A DNA stretch of 64,000 bases, taken from contig NZ_JAERTZ010000036.1 of assembly GCF_016746085.1 (NCBI RefSeq), positions 62,001 through 126,000 of the forward strand. Direction: 5' to 3'. The DNA comes from Zobellella iuensis (GTDB taxonomy: Bacteria > Pseudomonadota > Gammaproteobacteria > Enterobacterales > Aeromonadaceae). The notes beneath the pieces are model-generated. The model did not search any database. It had not been told where the DNA came from and was given only the letters and a program-made list of their open reading frames with translations. How positions within the stretch are numbered: position 1 is the first letter of the stretch; each line of letters starts with the position of its first letter. Shown here in pieces: positions 28,471 to 37,225 of the stretch. The position numbers and the translations under genes are program-made.

Positions 28471-28540
28471 CTTCCGGCTTCCGGCTTCCGGCTTCCGGCT
28501 TCCGGCTTCCGGCTTCCGGCTTCCGGCTTCCGGCTTCCGG
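28471..28540. repeat. Tandem heptamer array, 10 x CTTCCGG
   Basis: Exactly ten perfect head-to-tail copies of CTTCCGG occupy 70 bp and end 2 bp from the putA stop codon; the preceding CTCCGG is a degenerate eleventh copy. Related heptamers occur after glnE and after yqiA. Non-coding, in a convergent intergenic gap. Confidence 0.95.
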
Positions 28541-28542
28541 CC

Positions 28543-31500
28543 TCAGCCTTCCCCCAGGGACAGCAGGGTGGCGTTGCCGCCGATGGCGGTGGTGTTGTTG
28601 GTGATGGTCTTCTCGGTGATAAAGCGGCTCAGGTAGTGGGGGCCGCCGGCCTTGGGGCCGGTGCCGGACAGGCCCTGGCCGCCGAAGGGCTGCACGCCCA
28701 CCATGGCGCCGATCTGATCCCGGTTGATATAGACGTTGCCCGCATCCACGGACCTGGCCACCTGGTCGGCGAAGGACTCGTTGCGGCTGTGGATGCCCAG
28801 GGTCAGGCCGTAGCCGGTGCCGTTGATGTCAGCGATCACCTTGTCGATGTCCTTCGCCTTGAACCGCACCACATGCAGTATGGGGCCGAACTGCTCCTTT
28901 TCCAGCTCCTTGATGCTGCCGATTTCCAGCGCCGTGGGCCGCACATAGAAGCCCTGGTCGCAGCCCTTGCCCATGGGGGCCTCGGCGATGATCCGCTTGC
29001 CTTCGGCCTGCATCCGCGCCAGGTGTGCTTCCAGCCCGGCCCTGGCGCCCTGGTCGATCACCGGGCCCACGTCGGTGGACCAGAGTGCCGGATCGGCCAC
29101 GCTCAGCTCCTTCATGGCGCCCTTGAGGATCTCCAGCACCCGCTCGGCGATGTCTTCCTGCAGGTAGAGTACCCGCAGGGCGGAGCAGCGCTGGCCGGCG
29201 CTCTGGAAGGCGGCGCGCAGCACGTCGCGCACCACCTGCTCGGGCAGGGCGGTGGAGTCCACTATCATGGCGTTCTGGCCGCCGGTTTCGGCGATGAGCG
29301 GCACTATGGCGCCCTGGCGTTTGGCCAGGGTCAGGTTGATCAGCTGGGCGGTGTCGGTGGAGCCGGTGAAGCAGACCCCGGCGATGCGCGGATCCTGGGT
29401 GAGGGCCGCGCCCACGCTGGCGCCGTCGCCGGGCAGCAACTGCAGCACCTCGGCGGGAATGCCGGCCTGGTGCGCCAGCTTCACCGCCAGGTGGGCCACC
29501 AGCGAGGTCTGCTCCGCCGGCTTGGCCAGCACCGTATTGCCGGTGACCAGGGCCGCCGCCACCTGGCCGAGGAAGATGGCCAGCGGGAAGTTCCAGGGGC
29601 TGATGCAGACGAAGGGTCCCCGGCCCTGGGCATGGAGCAGGTTCAGCTCGCCGGTGTAGCCGGGCAGGCGGGTGGGCTCGGCCATCAGGCGGCGGGCTTC
29701 AACGGCGTAGTAGCGGCAGAAGTCCACCGCCTCGCGCACCTCGTCGATGCCGTCCTGCAACAGCTTGCCCGCCTCCCGGGTACAGAGCGAGACGAACTCG
29801 GCGCTGTGCGCCTCCAGCAGCTCGGCCAGCTGTTCCAGCGCCCGGGCGCGTTGCTCCACCGGGGTGTCGCGCCAGCCCTTGAAGGCGGCCTGGGCCCGGC
29901 CCACCGCCTGCGCTACCGTCGCCTGATCGGCGAACCACACCTGCCCCAGCTGCCGGCCCTGATCCTGGGGGCTCAGCACGGCGCTGGCGGTGCCCTGGGT
30001 CAGGGTCTTGCCGCCGACCACCGGGCCGGCCTGCCACTGCTTGTCGGCCAGCCTGGCCAGTTCATCGAAGAAGGGGGTGCGCAGAGCTTCGATATTCAGG
30101 TTCAGGCCCCGGGAGTTGACCCTGTCCGGGAAGATGGCCAGCGGCAGCGGGATTTTGTCGTTGGCCAGGGTGGAACAGTCAGCCAGGCTCGCCAGCGGAT
30201 GGGTGATCAGGCTGTCGACGGGGGTGTTGGGATCCACCAGCTTGTGCACGAAGGAGGTGTTGGCGCCGTTTTCCAGCAGCCGGCGCACCAGGTAGGGCAG
30301 CAGATCCTTGTGGGCCCCCACCGGGGCGTAGATGCGGCACACCAGGCCGGGGTTCTCCTTCAGCACCCTGTTGTACAGCTCCTCGCCCATGCCGTGCAGG
30401 CGCTGGAACTCGAAGCGGCGCTCCCCCGCCATGGCCAGCACCGACACCACTGTGTGGGCATTGTGGGTGGCGAACTGGGGATAGATGGCGCCCCGGGTCG
30501 CCTCGCTCAGCAGGTAGCGGGCACAGGCGAGGTACGACACATCGGTGCCGGCCTTGCGGGTATAGACCGGGTAGCCGTCGATGCCGGCCTGCTGGCAGTG
30601 CTTGATCTCGCTGTCCCAGTAGGCGCCCTTCACCAGCCGCACCGGGATCTCGTCGCCCTGCTCCCGGGCCAGGGCGGTCAGCCAGCACAGCACCGGCAGG
30701 GCCCGCTTGGAATAGGCCTGCACCACCAGGCCGAGCCCGCCCCAGCCCTGGTTGACCTCGGAACGGTACAGGGATTCGAACAGATCGAGCGACAGCTCCA
30801 GCCGATCCATCTCCTCCGCATCTATGGTGATGAACACGTTCAGCCGGCGCGCCTCTGCCAGCAACCCCAGCACGGTGGCATGGAGCTCGCTCAGCACCCG
30901 CGCCCGGTTGGCTTCCTCGTAGCGGGGATGCAGGGCGGACAGCTTGATGGAGACGGAGGGGCGCGGCACCGCCGGGTTGTTGAGCTGCTCGGCACCGACG
31001 GCGGCGATGGCCTTGGCGTAGTCGGCGCGGTACTTGTCGGCGTCGGCGGCGGTCATGGCCGCCTCGCCCAGCATGTCGTAGGAATGGCTGTAGCCGAGCT
31101 CGCGGGACTTGCGGCTGGTCTTGAGCGCCTCCTTGATGTCCCGCCCCAGCACGAACTGCTTGCCCATGATCTTCATGGCCGCGTACATGGCGGAGCGTAC
31201 CACCGGCTCGCCCAGGCGGTTGATCATGCGGCCCAGCACATTGGCCGGGTTGCCGTCCAGCTTTTTGTCCATGCGCACTATCTTGCCGGTCAGCATCAGG
31301 CCCCAGGTGGAGGCGTTGACCAGGGTGGAGTCGCTCTGGCGGAAGTGTTTGGCCCAATCGGCACCGGACAACTTGTCCTTGATCAGTTCGTCGGCGGTAT
31401 GGCTGTCGGGGATGCGCAGCAGCGCCTCGGCCAGGCACATCAGGATAACGCCCTCCTGGGTGTCCAGGCTGTACTGCTGCAGGAAGGCGTCGATGCCGTC

Positions 31501-31713
31501 GCCGCCGTCGCTTTCCGCCCGCACCTGGGTTACCAGGCGACGGGCCTGCTCGGTGATGCGGGCCAGGGTCTGGCCGTCGGCCGGCACCTGCTCCAGCAGG
31601 CTGGCCAGGTAGCTGTTCTCATCGATTACATAATTTCGGGTAATGTCCTGGCGCAGGGCCGGCAGGTCGCGGGGGGTGTAACCGGGGGCGAAGACGGTGG
31701 CAGCAGTAAACAT
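28543..31713 (-). CDS. putA: Bifunctional proline dehydrogenase/P5C dehydrogenase PutA
   Basis: 1056 residues from the ATG at 31713 (AGGAAG box upstream). It oxidises proline to glutamate in two channelled steps. The FAD-dependent proline dehydrogenase barrel spans about residues 110-470 (PSVSIKLSALHPRY; RLVKGAYWDSEIKH). The aldehyde dehydrogenase domain follows (ISPWNFPLAIF, FTGSTDTAQ and the catalytic Cys in FQSAGQRCSALRVLY near 810). The N-terminal ribbon-helix-helix domain of E. coli PutA and its extra C-terminal domain are absent, so this enzyme should not repress its own gene. No putP is adjacent. Confidence 0.97.
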   Translation of the reverse strand: MFTAATVFAPGYTPRDLPALRQDITRNYVIDENSYLASLLEQVPADGQTLARITEQARRLVTQVRAESDGGDGIDAFLQQYSLDTQEGVILMCLAEALLRIPDSHTADELIKDKLSGADWAKHFRQSDSTLVNASTWGLMLTGKIVRMDKKLDGNPANVLGRMINRLGEPVVRSAMYAAMKIMGKQFVLGRDIKEALKTSRKSRELGYSHSYDMLGEAAMTAADADKYRADYAKAIAAVGAEQLNNPAVPRPSVSIKLSALHPRYEEANRARVLSELHATVLGLLAEARRLNVFITIDAEEMDRLELSLDLFESLYRSEVNQGWGGLGLVVQAYSKRALPVLCWLTALAREQGDEIPVRLVKGAYWDSEIKHCQQAGIDGYPVYTRKAGTDVSYLACARYLLSEATRGAIYPQFATHNAHTVVSVLAMAGERRFEFQRLHGMGEELYNRVLKENPGLVCRIYAPVGAHKDLLPYLVRRLLENGANTSFVHKLVDPNTPVDSLITHPLASLADCSTLANDKIPLPLAIFPDRVNSRGLNLNIEALRTPFFDELARLADKQWQAGPVVGGKTLTQGTASAVLSPQDQGRQLGQVWFADQATVAQAVGRAQAAFKGWRDTPVEQRARALEQLAELLEAHSAEFVSLCTREAGKLLQDGIDEVREAVDFCRYYAVEARRLMAEPTRLPGYTGELNLLHAQGRGPFVCISPWNFPLAIFLGQVAAALVTGNTVLAKPAEQTSLVAHLAVKLAHQAGIPAEVLQLLPGDGASVGAALTQDPRIAGVCFTGSTDTAQLINLTLAKRQGAIVPLIAETGGQNAMIVDSTALPEQVVRDVLRAAFQSAGQRCSALRVLYLQEDIAERVLEILKGAMKELSVADPALWSTDVGPVIDQGARAGLEAHLARMQAEGKRIIAEAPMGKGCDQGFYVRPTALEIGSIKELEKEQFGPILHVVRFKAKDIDKVIADINGTGYGLTLGIHSRNESFADQVARSVDAGNVYINRDQIGAMVGVQPFGGQGLSGTGPKAGGPHYLSRFITEKTITNNTTAIGGNATLLSLGEG

Positions 31714-31853
31714 AACGACACTTCCTGAGGTTGGGGAGCCGTGGCGGCGGGCCGGTAACAGTGGGCGTGCCGAGAGGCGCAATAGCTACGATTGTCCGCC
31801 CTGTTTGCCTGTTAAAGATAGCCGAGCACGGGCGGCAGGGGGAAAGGAGCAAC

Positions 31854-31876
31854 AAAAAAGCGCCACCAGGGCGCTT
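31854..31876 (-). terminator. Intrinsic terminator of ygiM
   Basis: On the minus strand a 7-bp stem (AAGCGCC/GGCGCTT, arms 31870-31876 and 31858-31864) is followed by a run of T (31854-31859). It begins 21 bp after the ygiM stop. Confidence 0.85.
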
Positions 31877-31897
31877 GCGGGAATGGGGCGGATGGCA

Positions 31898-32515
31898 TCA
31901 GTTCATCCAGCGACCCTGCTTGCGCTTGCGGCGCAGGGGGATCAGCGGCAACAGGAAGCCGATCAGGGCGCCGACGCCGGCCACCAGGCCGCCCCGCAGC
32001 AGCCAGTCCAGCCGCATCTGGTGCTCTCTGTCGTCCATCAGGCTGCTCAGCCGGCGATTGTCCGCCGCCAGCTGGTCACCGGTCTGGCGCAACGCGGCAA
32101 GCTGGCTGTGCAATTCGCTCAGCTCCTGCTCCTGCTGCTGCAGTCGGCTGGTCTTATCGATCACATCCTGGCGGTGACGTTCATCGGCGCTGGCCAGTTG
32201 CTGTTTGGTGGTTGCCAACTCCTGCTCCAGGGCGGGCAGCCGGGAGCGGAAGCTTTCCCCGGTCTGTATATACTGGCCGTCGACCCAGCCGGTACGGCCT
32301 TCGCCGTCGCGGATCTGCACGTACTTGCTGTCGGCGTTGCGGCTCAGGTACTCCACCGGCTCGCCGGCATTGATGGAGCCGAGGATACGGTACTGGTTGC
32401 CGGGTCCGCTATGCAGAAAGGCGTAGACGTTGTCGGAAATATAACGGGTTGCGGCTTCGGCATGGCCGAGCCAGGGCAGGCTGCACAGCAGTGCCAACAG
32501 GAATTTTGATCTCAC
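31898..32515 (-). CDS. ygiM: YgiM-like SH3-domain membrane-anchored protein
   Basis: 205 residues if translated from the GTG at 32515, which has an AAGGA box 8 bp upstream and gives a clean signal peptide (RSKFLLALLCSLPWLGHAEA). E. coli YgiM has 206 residues, supporting this start over an ATG at 32548. A bacterial SH3 domain follows (ISDNVYAFLHSGPGNQYRIL, residues 25-90), then a coiled coil (about 95-165), one C-terminal membrane helix (WLLRGGLVAGVGALIGFLLP) and a basic tail RRKRKQGRWMN. Probably an envelope protein; its function is not established. Confidence 0.9.
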   Translation of the reverse strand: MRSKFLLALLCSLPWLGHAEAATRYISDNVYAFLHSGPGNQYRILGSINAGEPVEYLSRNADSKYVQIRDGEGRTGWVDGQYIQTGESFRSRLPALEQELATTKQQLASADERHRQDVIDKTSRLQQQEQELSELHSQLAALRQTGDQLAADNRRLSSLMDDREHQMRLDWLLRGGLVAGVGALIGFLLPLIPLRRKRKQGRWMN

Positions 32516-32570
32516 CTGGGGTTCCTTCACTCTCAACGATGATGTCATGGTAATCGGCGATGCAGGCAAG

Positions 32571-32599
32571 AACAAGAACAAGGGGGCCTGCGGCCCCCC
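32571..32599 (-). terminator. Probable terminator of the phosphate transporter operon
   Basis: On the minus strand a GGGGGCC/GGCCCCC hairpin with a three-base loop follows the pit-type gene stop by about 5 bp and is trailed by TTGTTCTTGTTCTT. The tract is T-rich but interrupted. Confidence 0.6.
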
Positions 32600-32603
32600 T
32601 GGT

Positions 32604-33869
32604 TCAGGTGAACATCCACTGGATGATGTAGAAGAAGACGATGGCCAGGATGGCGCCGGCGGGCAGGGTCACTATCCAGGACACCACTATATTACGCAAT
32701 ACGTTAAGGTTGAGGGCGGCGATACCCCGGGCCAGGCCGACCCCCATCACCGCGCCCACCAGGGTCTGGGTGGTGGAGATGGGCAGGCCGGTGCCGGATG
32801 CGATCACCACTGTCGCAGCGGTGGCCAGCTGGGCGGCGAAGCCGCGGCTCGGCGTCAGGTGGGTGATGCCGGTGCCCACGGTCGCCATCACCTTGTGGCC
32901 GAGGGAGGCCAGGCCGATGACGATGCCGATGCCGCCGAGCGGCAGTATCCACCAGGCGATGGTGGAGCGGGCCGCGATTTGGCCGGCGCTTTCCACCACG
33001 CTCACCACGGCCGACAGCGGGCCTATGGCGTTGGCCACGTCGTTGGAGCCGTGGGCGAAGGCCATGGCGCAGGCGGTGACCACCATCAGGATGCCGAACA
33101 CCTTCTCTACGTTGGAGAAATGCATGTCCTTGTCGTCTAGGGGATTGTACTGCTGGCGACGGATATAGGCAGCGCAGATCAGGGCCCCGAGCAGCGACAC
33201 CGCCACCGACAGGCCCCAGCTCTGGATGTTGCTCATATCCAGGCCCACGTGGCTCAGGCCCTTCTTCAGGGTCACCAGGCAGATCACCATGATGGTGAGG
33301 AAGATATAGACGGGCACATACTTCTTGGCCGCCGCCAGCGGGCTGTCGGCGTTGAAGATCAACCGCTGCACGCTCATAAAGGTAAAGTAGGCAAGCAGGC
33401 CGGACAGGGCCGGGGTGACGATCCAGGAGCCGACCACGCCGCCGAGTTTACCCCAGTACACCGCCTCGGAACCGAGGGAAACCAGTGCGAAGCCGACGAT
33501 GGCGCCGATGATGGAGTGGGTGGTGGACACCGGCCAGCCGAAGTAGGAGGCCAGCAGCAGCCAGGTGCCGGCGGCCAGCAGCGAGGCTATCATACCGAAC
33601 ACCAGCTGGTCGGGAGTGTCGACGAAGGCGTCGGAGTCGATGATACCGCTGCGGATGGTGGAGGTGACCTCGCCGCCGGCCAGGTAGGCGCCGGCAAATT
33701 CGAAGATCATGGCGATGATGATCGCCTGTTTGATGGTCAGCGAGCGGGTACCCACCGAGGTACCCATGGCATTGGCCACGTCGTTGGCACCTATGCCCCA
33801 GGCCATGAAGAAGCCGAAGACGGCCGCCACCAGGATCAGCGTGGTGCCGTAGTTAGCGATGATATCCAT
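32604..33869 (-). CDS. Low-affinity inorganic phosphate transporter (PiT family)
   Basis: 421 residues with about ten helices and the duplicated PiT signature: GANDVANAMGTSVG near residues 27-40 and AHGSNDVANAIGPLSA near 270-285. PiT proteins move metal-phosphate with protons (bacteria) or sodium. It follows the DUF47/PhoU-like gene by 21 bp, the usual operon pairing. Here the pair sits between ygiM and ygiF, which are adjacent in E. coli. Confidence 0.95.
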   Translation of the reverse strand: MDIIANYGTTLILVAAVFGFFMAWGIGANDVANAMGTSVGTRSLTIKQAIIIAMIFEFAGAYLAGGEVTSTIRSGIIDSDAFVDTPDQLVFGMIASLLAAGTWLLLASYFGWPVSTTHSIIGAIVGFALVSLGSEAVYWGKLGGVVGSWIVTPALSGLLAYFTFMSVQRLIFNADSPLAAAKKYVPVYIFLTIMVICLVTLKKGLSHVGLDMSNIQSWGLSVAVSLLGALICAAYIRRQQYNPLDDKDMHFSNVEKVFGILMVVTACAMAFAHGSNDVANAIGPLSAVVSVVESAGQIAARSTIAWWILPLGGIGIVIGLASLGHKVMATVGTGITHLTPSRGFAAQLATAATVVIASGTGLPISTTQTLVGAVMGVGLARGIAALNLNVLRNIVVSWIVTLPAGAILAIVFFYIIQWMFT

Positions 33870-33890
33870 TTATATACCTTGTTGATTCGC

Positions 33891-34571
33891 TCAGGAACGG
33901 GACAGCATCAGCTCGAGACGGGCACCCACCCGTTCGGCCTGATCTGCCAGGTCACCGACCCACTCAAGGATCTTGTACAGGAAGATGACATCGATGGGGT
34001 TGTAACCGTCTTCGATGGCTTGCAACTGCTTGCGCAGCTTGGCCTGCATCACGTCGGTATCGTCCTCGATCAGATCCAGTTGGTGGATCATGTCGGTAAC
34101 CAGGTCCATCTCCCGGCCCTTGAAGCCGGTTTCCAGCAGTTCGTCGAGCTCGTCTATGGCCTTGGCGGCCTGGGCGGTGGCGTCGATACACCGACCTAGG
34201 TAGGCCATAAAAGACGTTTTCAGTTGCAGCGGAATTTCCATCTGGCGGCCCACGATGCGGCCGGAGATGTCTTTCGCCTTGTTGGCAATCTTGTCCTGCT
34301 GGGTCAACAGCTCCAGCATGTCGGTGCGGGCGACCGGCATAAAGAGGCCGCGGGGGAGTTTGAGGCGGATTTCCCGCTTGAGGGCATCGGCTTCCCGTTC
34401 CAGCTGGGAAATATGGCCCTGGATCTGTTCGGCCTTTTCCCAGTCCTGCTCCCACATGGCGTCGAAGAAGGGAACCAATTGCTGCGCAGCTTCATGGACT
34501 TTCATCACATGCTTCTGCAGGGGTTTGATCGGGGACTTGGCAAAGAGTCCCAAAATAGTATTTACTGGCAT
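33891..34571 (-). CDS. TIGR00153/DUF47 PhoU-like protein
   Basis: 226 residues from the ATG at 34571 (MPVNTILGLFAKSPIKPLQ); a TTG two codons upstream is possible but unnecessary. All-helical PhoU-like fold, with acidic helix segments (ERVGARLELMLS near the C-terminus) that in relatives bind metal clusters. Such proteins accompany and probably regulate PiT transporters. First gene of the pair, with an AGGG box 8 bp upstream. Confidence 0.93.
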   Translation of the reverse strand: MPVNTILGLFAKSPIKPLQKHVMKVHEAAQQLVPFFDAMWEQDWEKAEQIQGHISQLEREADALKREIRLKLPRGLFMPVARTDMLELLTQQDKIANKAKDISGRIVGRQMEIPLQLKTSFMAYLGRCIDATAQAAKAIDELDELLETGFKGREMDLVTDMIHQLDLIEDDTDVMQAKLRKQLQAIEDGYNPIDVIFLYKILEWVGDLADQAERVGARLELMLSRS

Positions 34572-34738
34572 AGCCAACCCTGTGTCGGTGAAAAAACACT
34601 CGATACATCAATGTGGCGCGAATGGTAACTTAACTACAAAGGCAAGAAAACAGCATTTTTCATAAAACTGTCATGTTATTCTGATGGTGGATTCTGCTTT
34701 TACTTTTAAATCAGAAGGTTGGTTTTCCGGACACCCTT

Positions 34739-36250
34739 ATGGACACAGAAATCGAGATCAAGTTTCTCGTCTCACGCGATATCACCGACGCCCTGCCCGA
34801 GCTGTTGCAATCTTACCAAATCCGCAAGCACGATCGGCGGCACCTGGCCAACACCTACTACGACACCGCCGATCTGGCTTTGCGCCGGATGGATGCCGGA
34901 CTGCGCATCCGCAGCCAAGACGGCACCCTGGAGCAGACCATCAAGCTGGCGGGCAGCCAGGTCGGCGGGCTGCATCAGCGGCCGGAATATAATGTGGCAT
35001 TATCGCTGAACCAGCCGGATTTATCTCTGTTTCCCGCCCGCATCTGGCCTTCCGGGGTTGACCCTGAGTCGTTGCAGCAGGCGCTGCAACCCCTGTTCTG
35101 TACCGACTTCATGCGCCGGCGCTGGTTGCTGGCCTGTGATGGCTCCGAAATCGAACTGGCCCTGGACGAGGGCCATGTGCAGGCGGGCGAGCGGCGCGAG
35201 CCCATCTGCGAACTGGAGCTGGAACTGGTCAAGGGCGATGCTTCCCGGCTGTTCGAGCTGGCCGAAACCCTGGTCAGGCAGGGTGGCCTGCGGTTGGGGG
35301 CGGTATCCAAGGCCCAGCGCGGTTATCGGCTGGCTGGTCTGAGTCCCATGCCTCGCTTGCGCGTGCTGGAGCCCTTGCCGCTGCAGCCGCAGGAGTCTTG
35401 TGAACAGGTGATGATGGCCTTGCTCCATCAGGGGTTGCGCCACTGGCAGCACCATGAAGACGGCTGGATGAGCGCGCCCGGCATCGACTGGCTGGTGCAG
35501 CTGCGCGAGGGCGCCGCCCTGGTGCACCAGACCCTGCTGATGTTCGGCGAACGGGTGTCGCACCGGGTCAACAGCGGCTGGATAGACGATCTGCTGTGGC
35601 TGCAGCAGCAACTGTCCTGGCTGGACAGGGCCCAGATGCTGGCCCATCTCACCGCCGACAGGGGCCATTACCTGCGCCGGCTGGATTGCCAGAAAGCGCT
35701 GCTGGCGGAACTGGCGGAACAACAGGCGCAACTGCCCGACGAGCAGCAACTGCGGGAGCTGTTCTACGGGCCCCGCTACGGCCGGCTGCTGCTCCGGCTC
35801 ACCCACTGGCTTTATCGCCAGGACTGGCGGGCCGGGCTGGAGCCGAGCCAGGGCAGCCTGCTGGCCGCGCCGATCAATGGCTTGGCCCGGGAGCTGCTTG
35901 AAGACAGCTGGCGGACCCTGCGCCAGAGTACCCTGGGCGAGTCCGTGCTCGGCGGCGAGCAATACATCCAGCAGAAGGGCAAGCTCAGGCGCAACCTGCT
36001 GGTGGGGCTGTGCTTCAGCGGCCTTTATCCGGAAGAGGAGCGCCTGGCCTTTCGCATGCCCTGGCTCGACATACTGCGCGGTATCGAGGATCTGGACATG
36101 CTGTCGCCGCTGGAGGACGTGCGCGAACGGCTGACGGCGGAAGATCGCGAGGAGCTGGACGACTGGCTGGGGCGCAAGCGGGGTTTCCTGCTGGAGGCCC
36201 TGGAGCAGTCCCGGGGGCAGGCCCTGCAGCTGGAACCCTATTGGCGCTGA
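34739..36250 (+). CDS. ygiF: Inorganic triphosphatase with CYTH and CHAD domains
   Basis: 503 residues. The N-terminal CYTH domain begins with the diagnostic EIEIKFLV motif (residues 4-11). It continues through RRHLANTYYDTADLAL and EQTIKLAGSQVGGLHQRPEY and ends near residue 200. A C-terminal helical CHAD domain, rich in His and Arg and predicted to bind polyphosphate-like anions, occupies about 215-490. E. coli YgiF hydrolyses inorganic triphosphate. Gene order ygiF-glnE-hldE is conserved, except that a three-gene minus-strand cluster is inserted before glnE here. Confidence 0.95.
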   Translation: MDTEIEIKFLVSRDITDALPELLQSYQIRKHDRRHLANTYYDTADLALRRMDAGLRIRSQDGTLEQTIKLAGSQVGGLHQRPEYNVALSLNQPDLSLFPARIWPSGVDPESLQQALQPLFCTDFMRRRWLLACDGSEIELALDEGHVQAGERREPICELELELVKGDASRLFELAETLVRQGGLRLGAVSKAQRGYRLAGLSPMPRLRVLEPLPLQPQESCEQVMMALLHQGLRHWQHHEDGWMSAPGIDWLVQLREGAALVHQTLLMFGERVSHRVNSGWIDDLLWLQQQLSWLDRAQMLAHLTADRGHYLRRLDCQKALLAELAEQQAQLPDEQQLRELFYGPRYGRLLLRLTHWLYRQDWRAGLEPSQGSLLAAPINGLARELLEDSWRTLRQSTLGESVLGGEQYIQQKGKLRRNLLVGLCFSGLYPEEERLAFRMPWLDILRGIEDLDMLSPLEDVRERLTAEDREELDDWLGRKRGFLLEALEQSRGQALQLEPYWR

Positions 36251-36253
36251 GGC

Positions 36254-36589
36254 CTAGCCTTCATCGAGCTGCTGGCGGCTGTAGGCCAGCAGCTCGTCCA
36301 TCACCCTGTGTTTGATTTCCAGCTGTTGCTCGGGGCTCAGGCCGTAACGCTCGGCCAGGTGAACGTAATCTTCGGGGCTGAGCGAGACCGTCAGCCGGGG
36401 GCGCTTGGGCTTGGCGGCGGTGGGCAGGGTCAGGATATGGCGAATTTGATCCGAGGGGCTAAGGCCGTTGTCCAGCGCCTCACGCCGGATCTGGTACTGC
36501 AGCGCCTCGTCCATGTCGAAGGCCACCTGCACCGCCTTGGCGGCGCGCACCGAGCTCTGCCATTTTTCCGGGATTTTGCGCTGGCTCAC
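36254..36589 (-). CDS. Unknown protein with two RHH-like half repeats
   Basis: 111 residues starting at a GTG (36589) that overlaps the stop of the upstream PspA-like gene in a GTGA tetranucleotide, so translation is coupled. Two internally similar segments are visible: VQVAFDMDEAL...GLSPSDQIRHIL (about residues 20-53) and RLTVSLSPEDY...GLSPEQQLEIKHRV (about 64-95). Each is one beta strand followed by helices, as in ribbon-helix-helix proteins. A DNA-binding or adaptor role is possible; no family was recognised. It ends 4 bp from the ygiF stop. Confidence 0.7.
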   Translation of the reverse strand: MSQRKIPEKWQSSVRAAKAVQVAFDMDEALQYQIRREALDNGLSPSDQIRHILTLPTAAKPKRPRLTVSLSPEDYVHLAERYGLSPEQQLEIKHRVMDELLAYSRQQLDEG

Positions 36590-37215
36590 GGGCGGCCCCC
36601 CAGTTGTTGTTGCAGCCGGGCCAGCACCTGCTCGACGCTGTGGGGGCACAGGGCGGCCGGGGGCTCGTCGGGCTCGGGGGCCTGATCCTGGCGTTGCTCC
36701 CGGGCCCGGATATCGGCCAGGGCCTGTTTGGCGTTGACCAGGGTCACCGCCGGATGGCGACGAATGGTGGCCATGGTCTTGCGCACGCAGGCGGTAGTCT
36801 TGGCCATGGCCAGCTGGCGGCACAGATCGTGGTAATGGCGCTCGGCACCGAGCCAGCGATCCTGGTAGTAGCGCAGCCGCCGGCGCAGGCGCTCGAGCCT
36901 GAGCCGGCCGGCGTCCTGCTCGTCCTCGGCGGCGGCCACCTCGGTGGCGAGTCGCCGGGCTTCCTGCCCCTCGCCCCGGACCAGGGCCGCCAGGGTGGCT
37001 TGTTCCAGCCCGGCCAGCCGTTGTGACAGCGGCGCCCCCTGGCCGGTGAGCCGGTCGATATCGGTTTTCAGTTGCCGGCACTGGCGTTCCAGCCCCTGCA
37101 TGTGCTGTTCGGCGTGGCGGCAGGCGCGCACCAGCTGGACGCAGACCCTGTCCGGATCCAGGCTGCCGTCTTGCGGGTCCTGCAGGCTGCGCAGAACCTG
37201 ACCCAATACGCTCAT
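36586..37215 (-). CDS. yjfJ: PspA/IM30-family protein (YjfJ-like)
   Basis: 209 residues, almost wholly coiled-coil helix (EQHMQGLERQCRQLKTDIDR; GRLRLERLRRRLRYYQDRW), with the length and pattern of the PspA/IM30/ESCRT-III-like family that remodels or protects the inner membrane. The C-terminus carries EQVLARLQQQL. The partner is a DUF2170 protein, as for E. coli YjfI-YjfJ. No pspF, pspB or pspC is nearby, so this is not a classical psp operon. Confidence 0.8.
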   Translation of the reverse strand: MSVLGQVLRSLQDPQDGSLDPDRVCVQLVRACRHAEQHMQGLERQCRQLKTDIDRLTGQGAPLSQRLAGLEQATLAALVRGEGQEARRLATEVAAAEDEQDAGRLRLERLRRRLRYYQDRWLGAERHYHDLCRQLAMAKTTACVRKTMATIRRHPAVTLVNAKQALADIRAREQRQDQAPEPDEPPAALCPHSVEQVLARLQQQLGGRP

Positions 37216-37225
37216 AGACCCGCCC

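Noticed and set aside
28471-28540. CRISPR array
   Set aside because: The repeats are seven bases, contiguous and without spacers, and no cas gene is present, so this is a tandem repeat.
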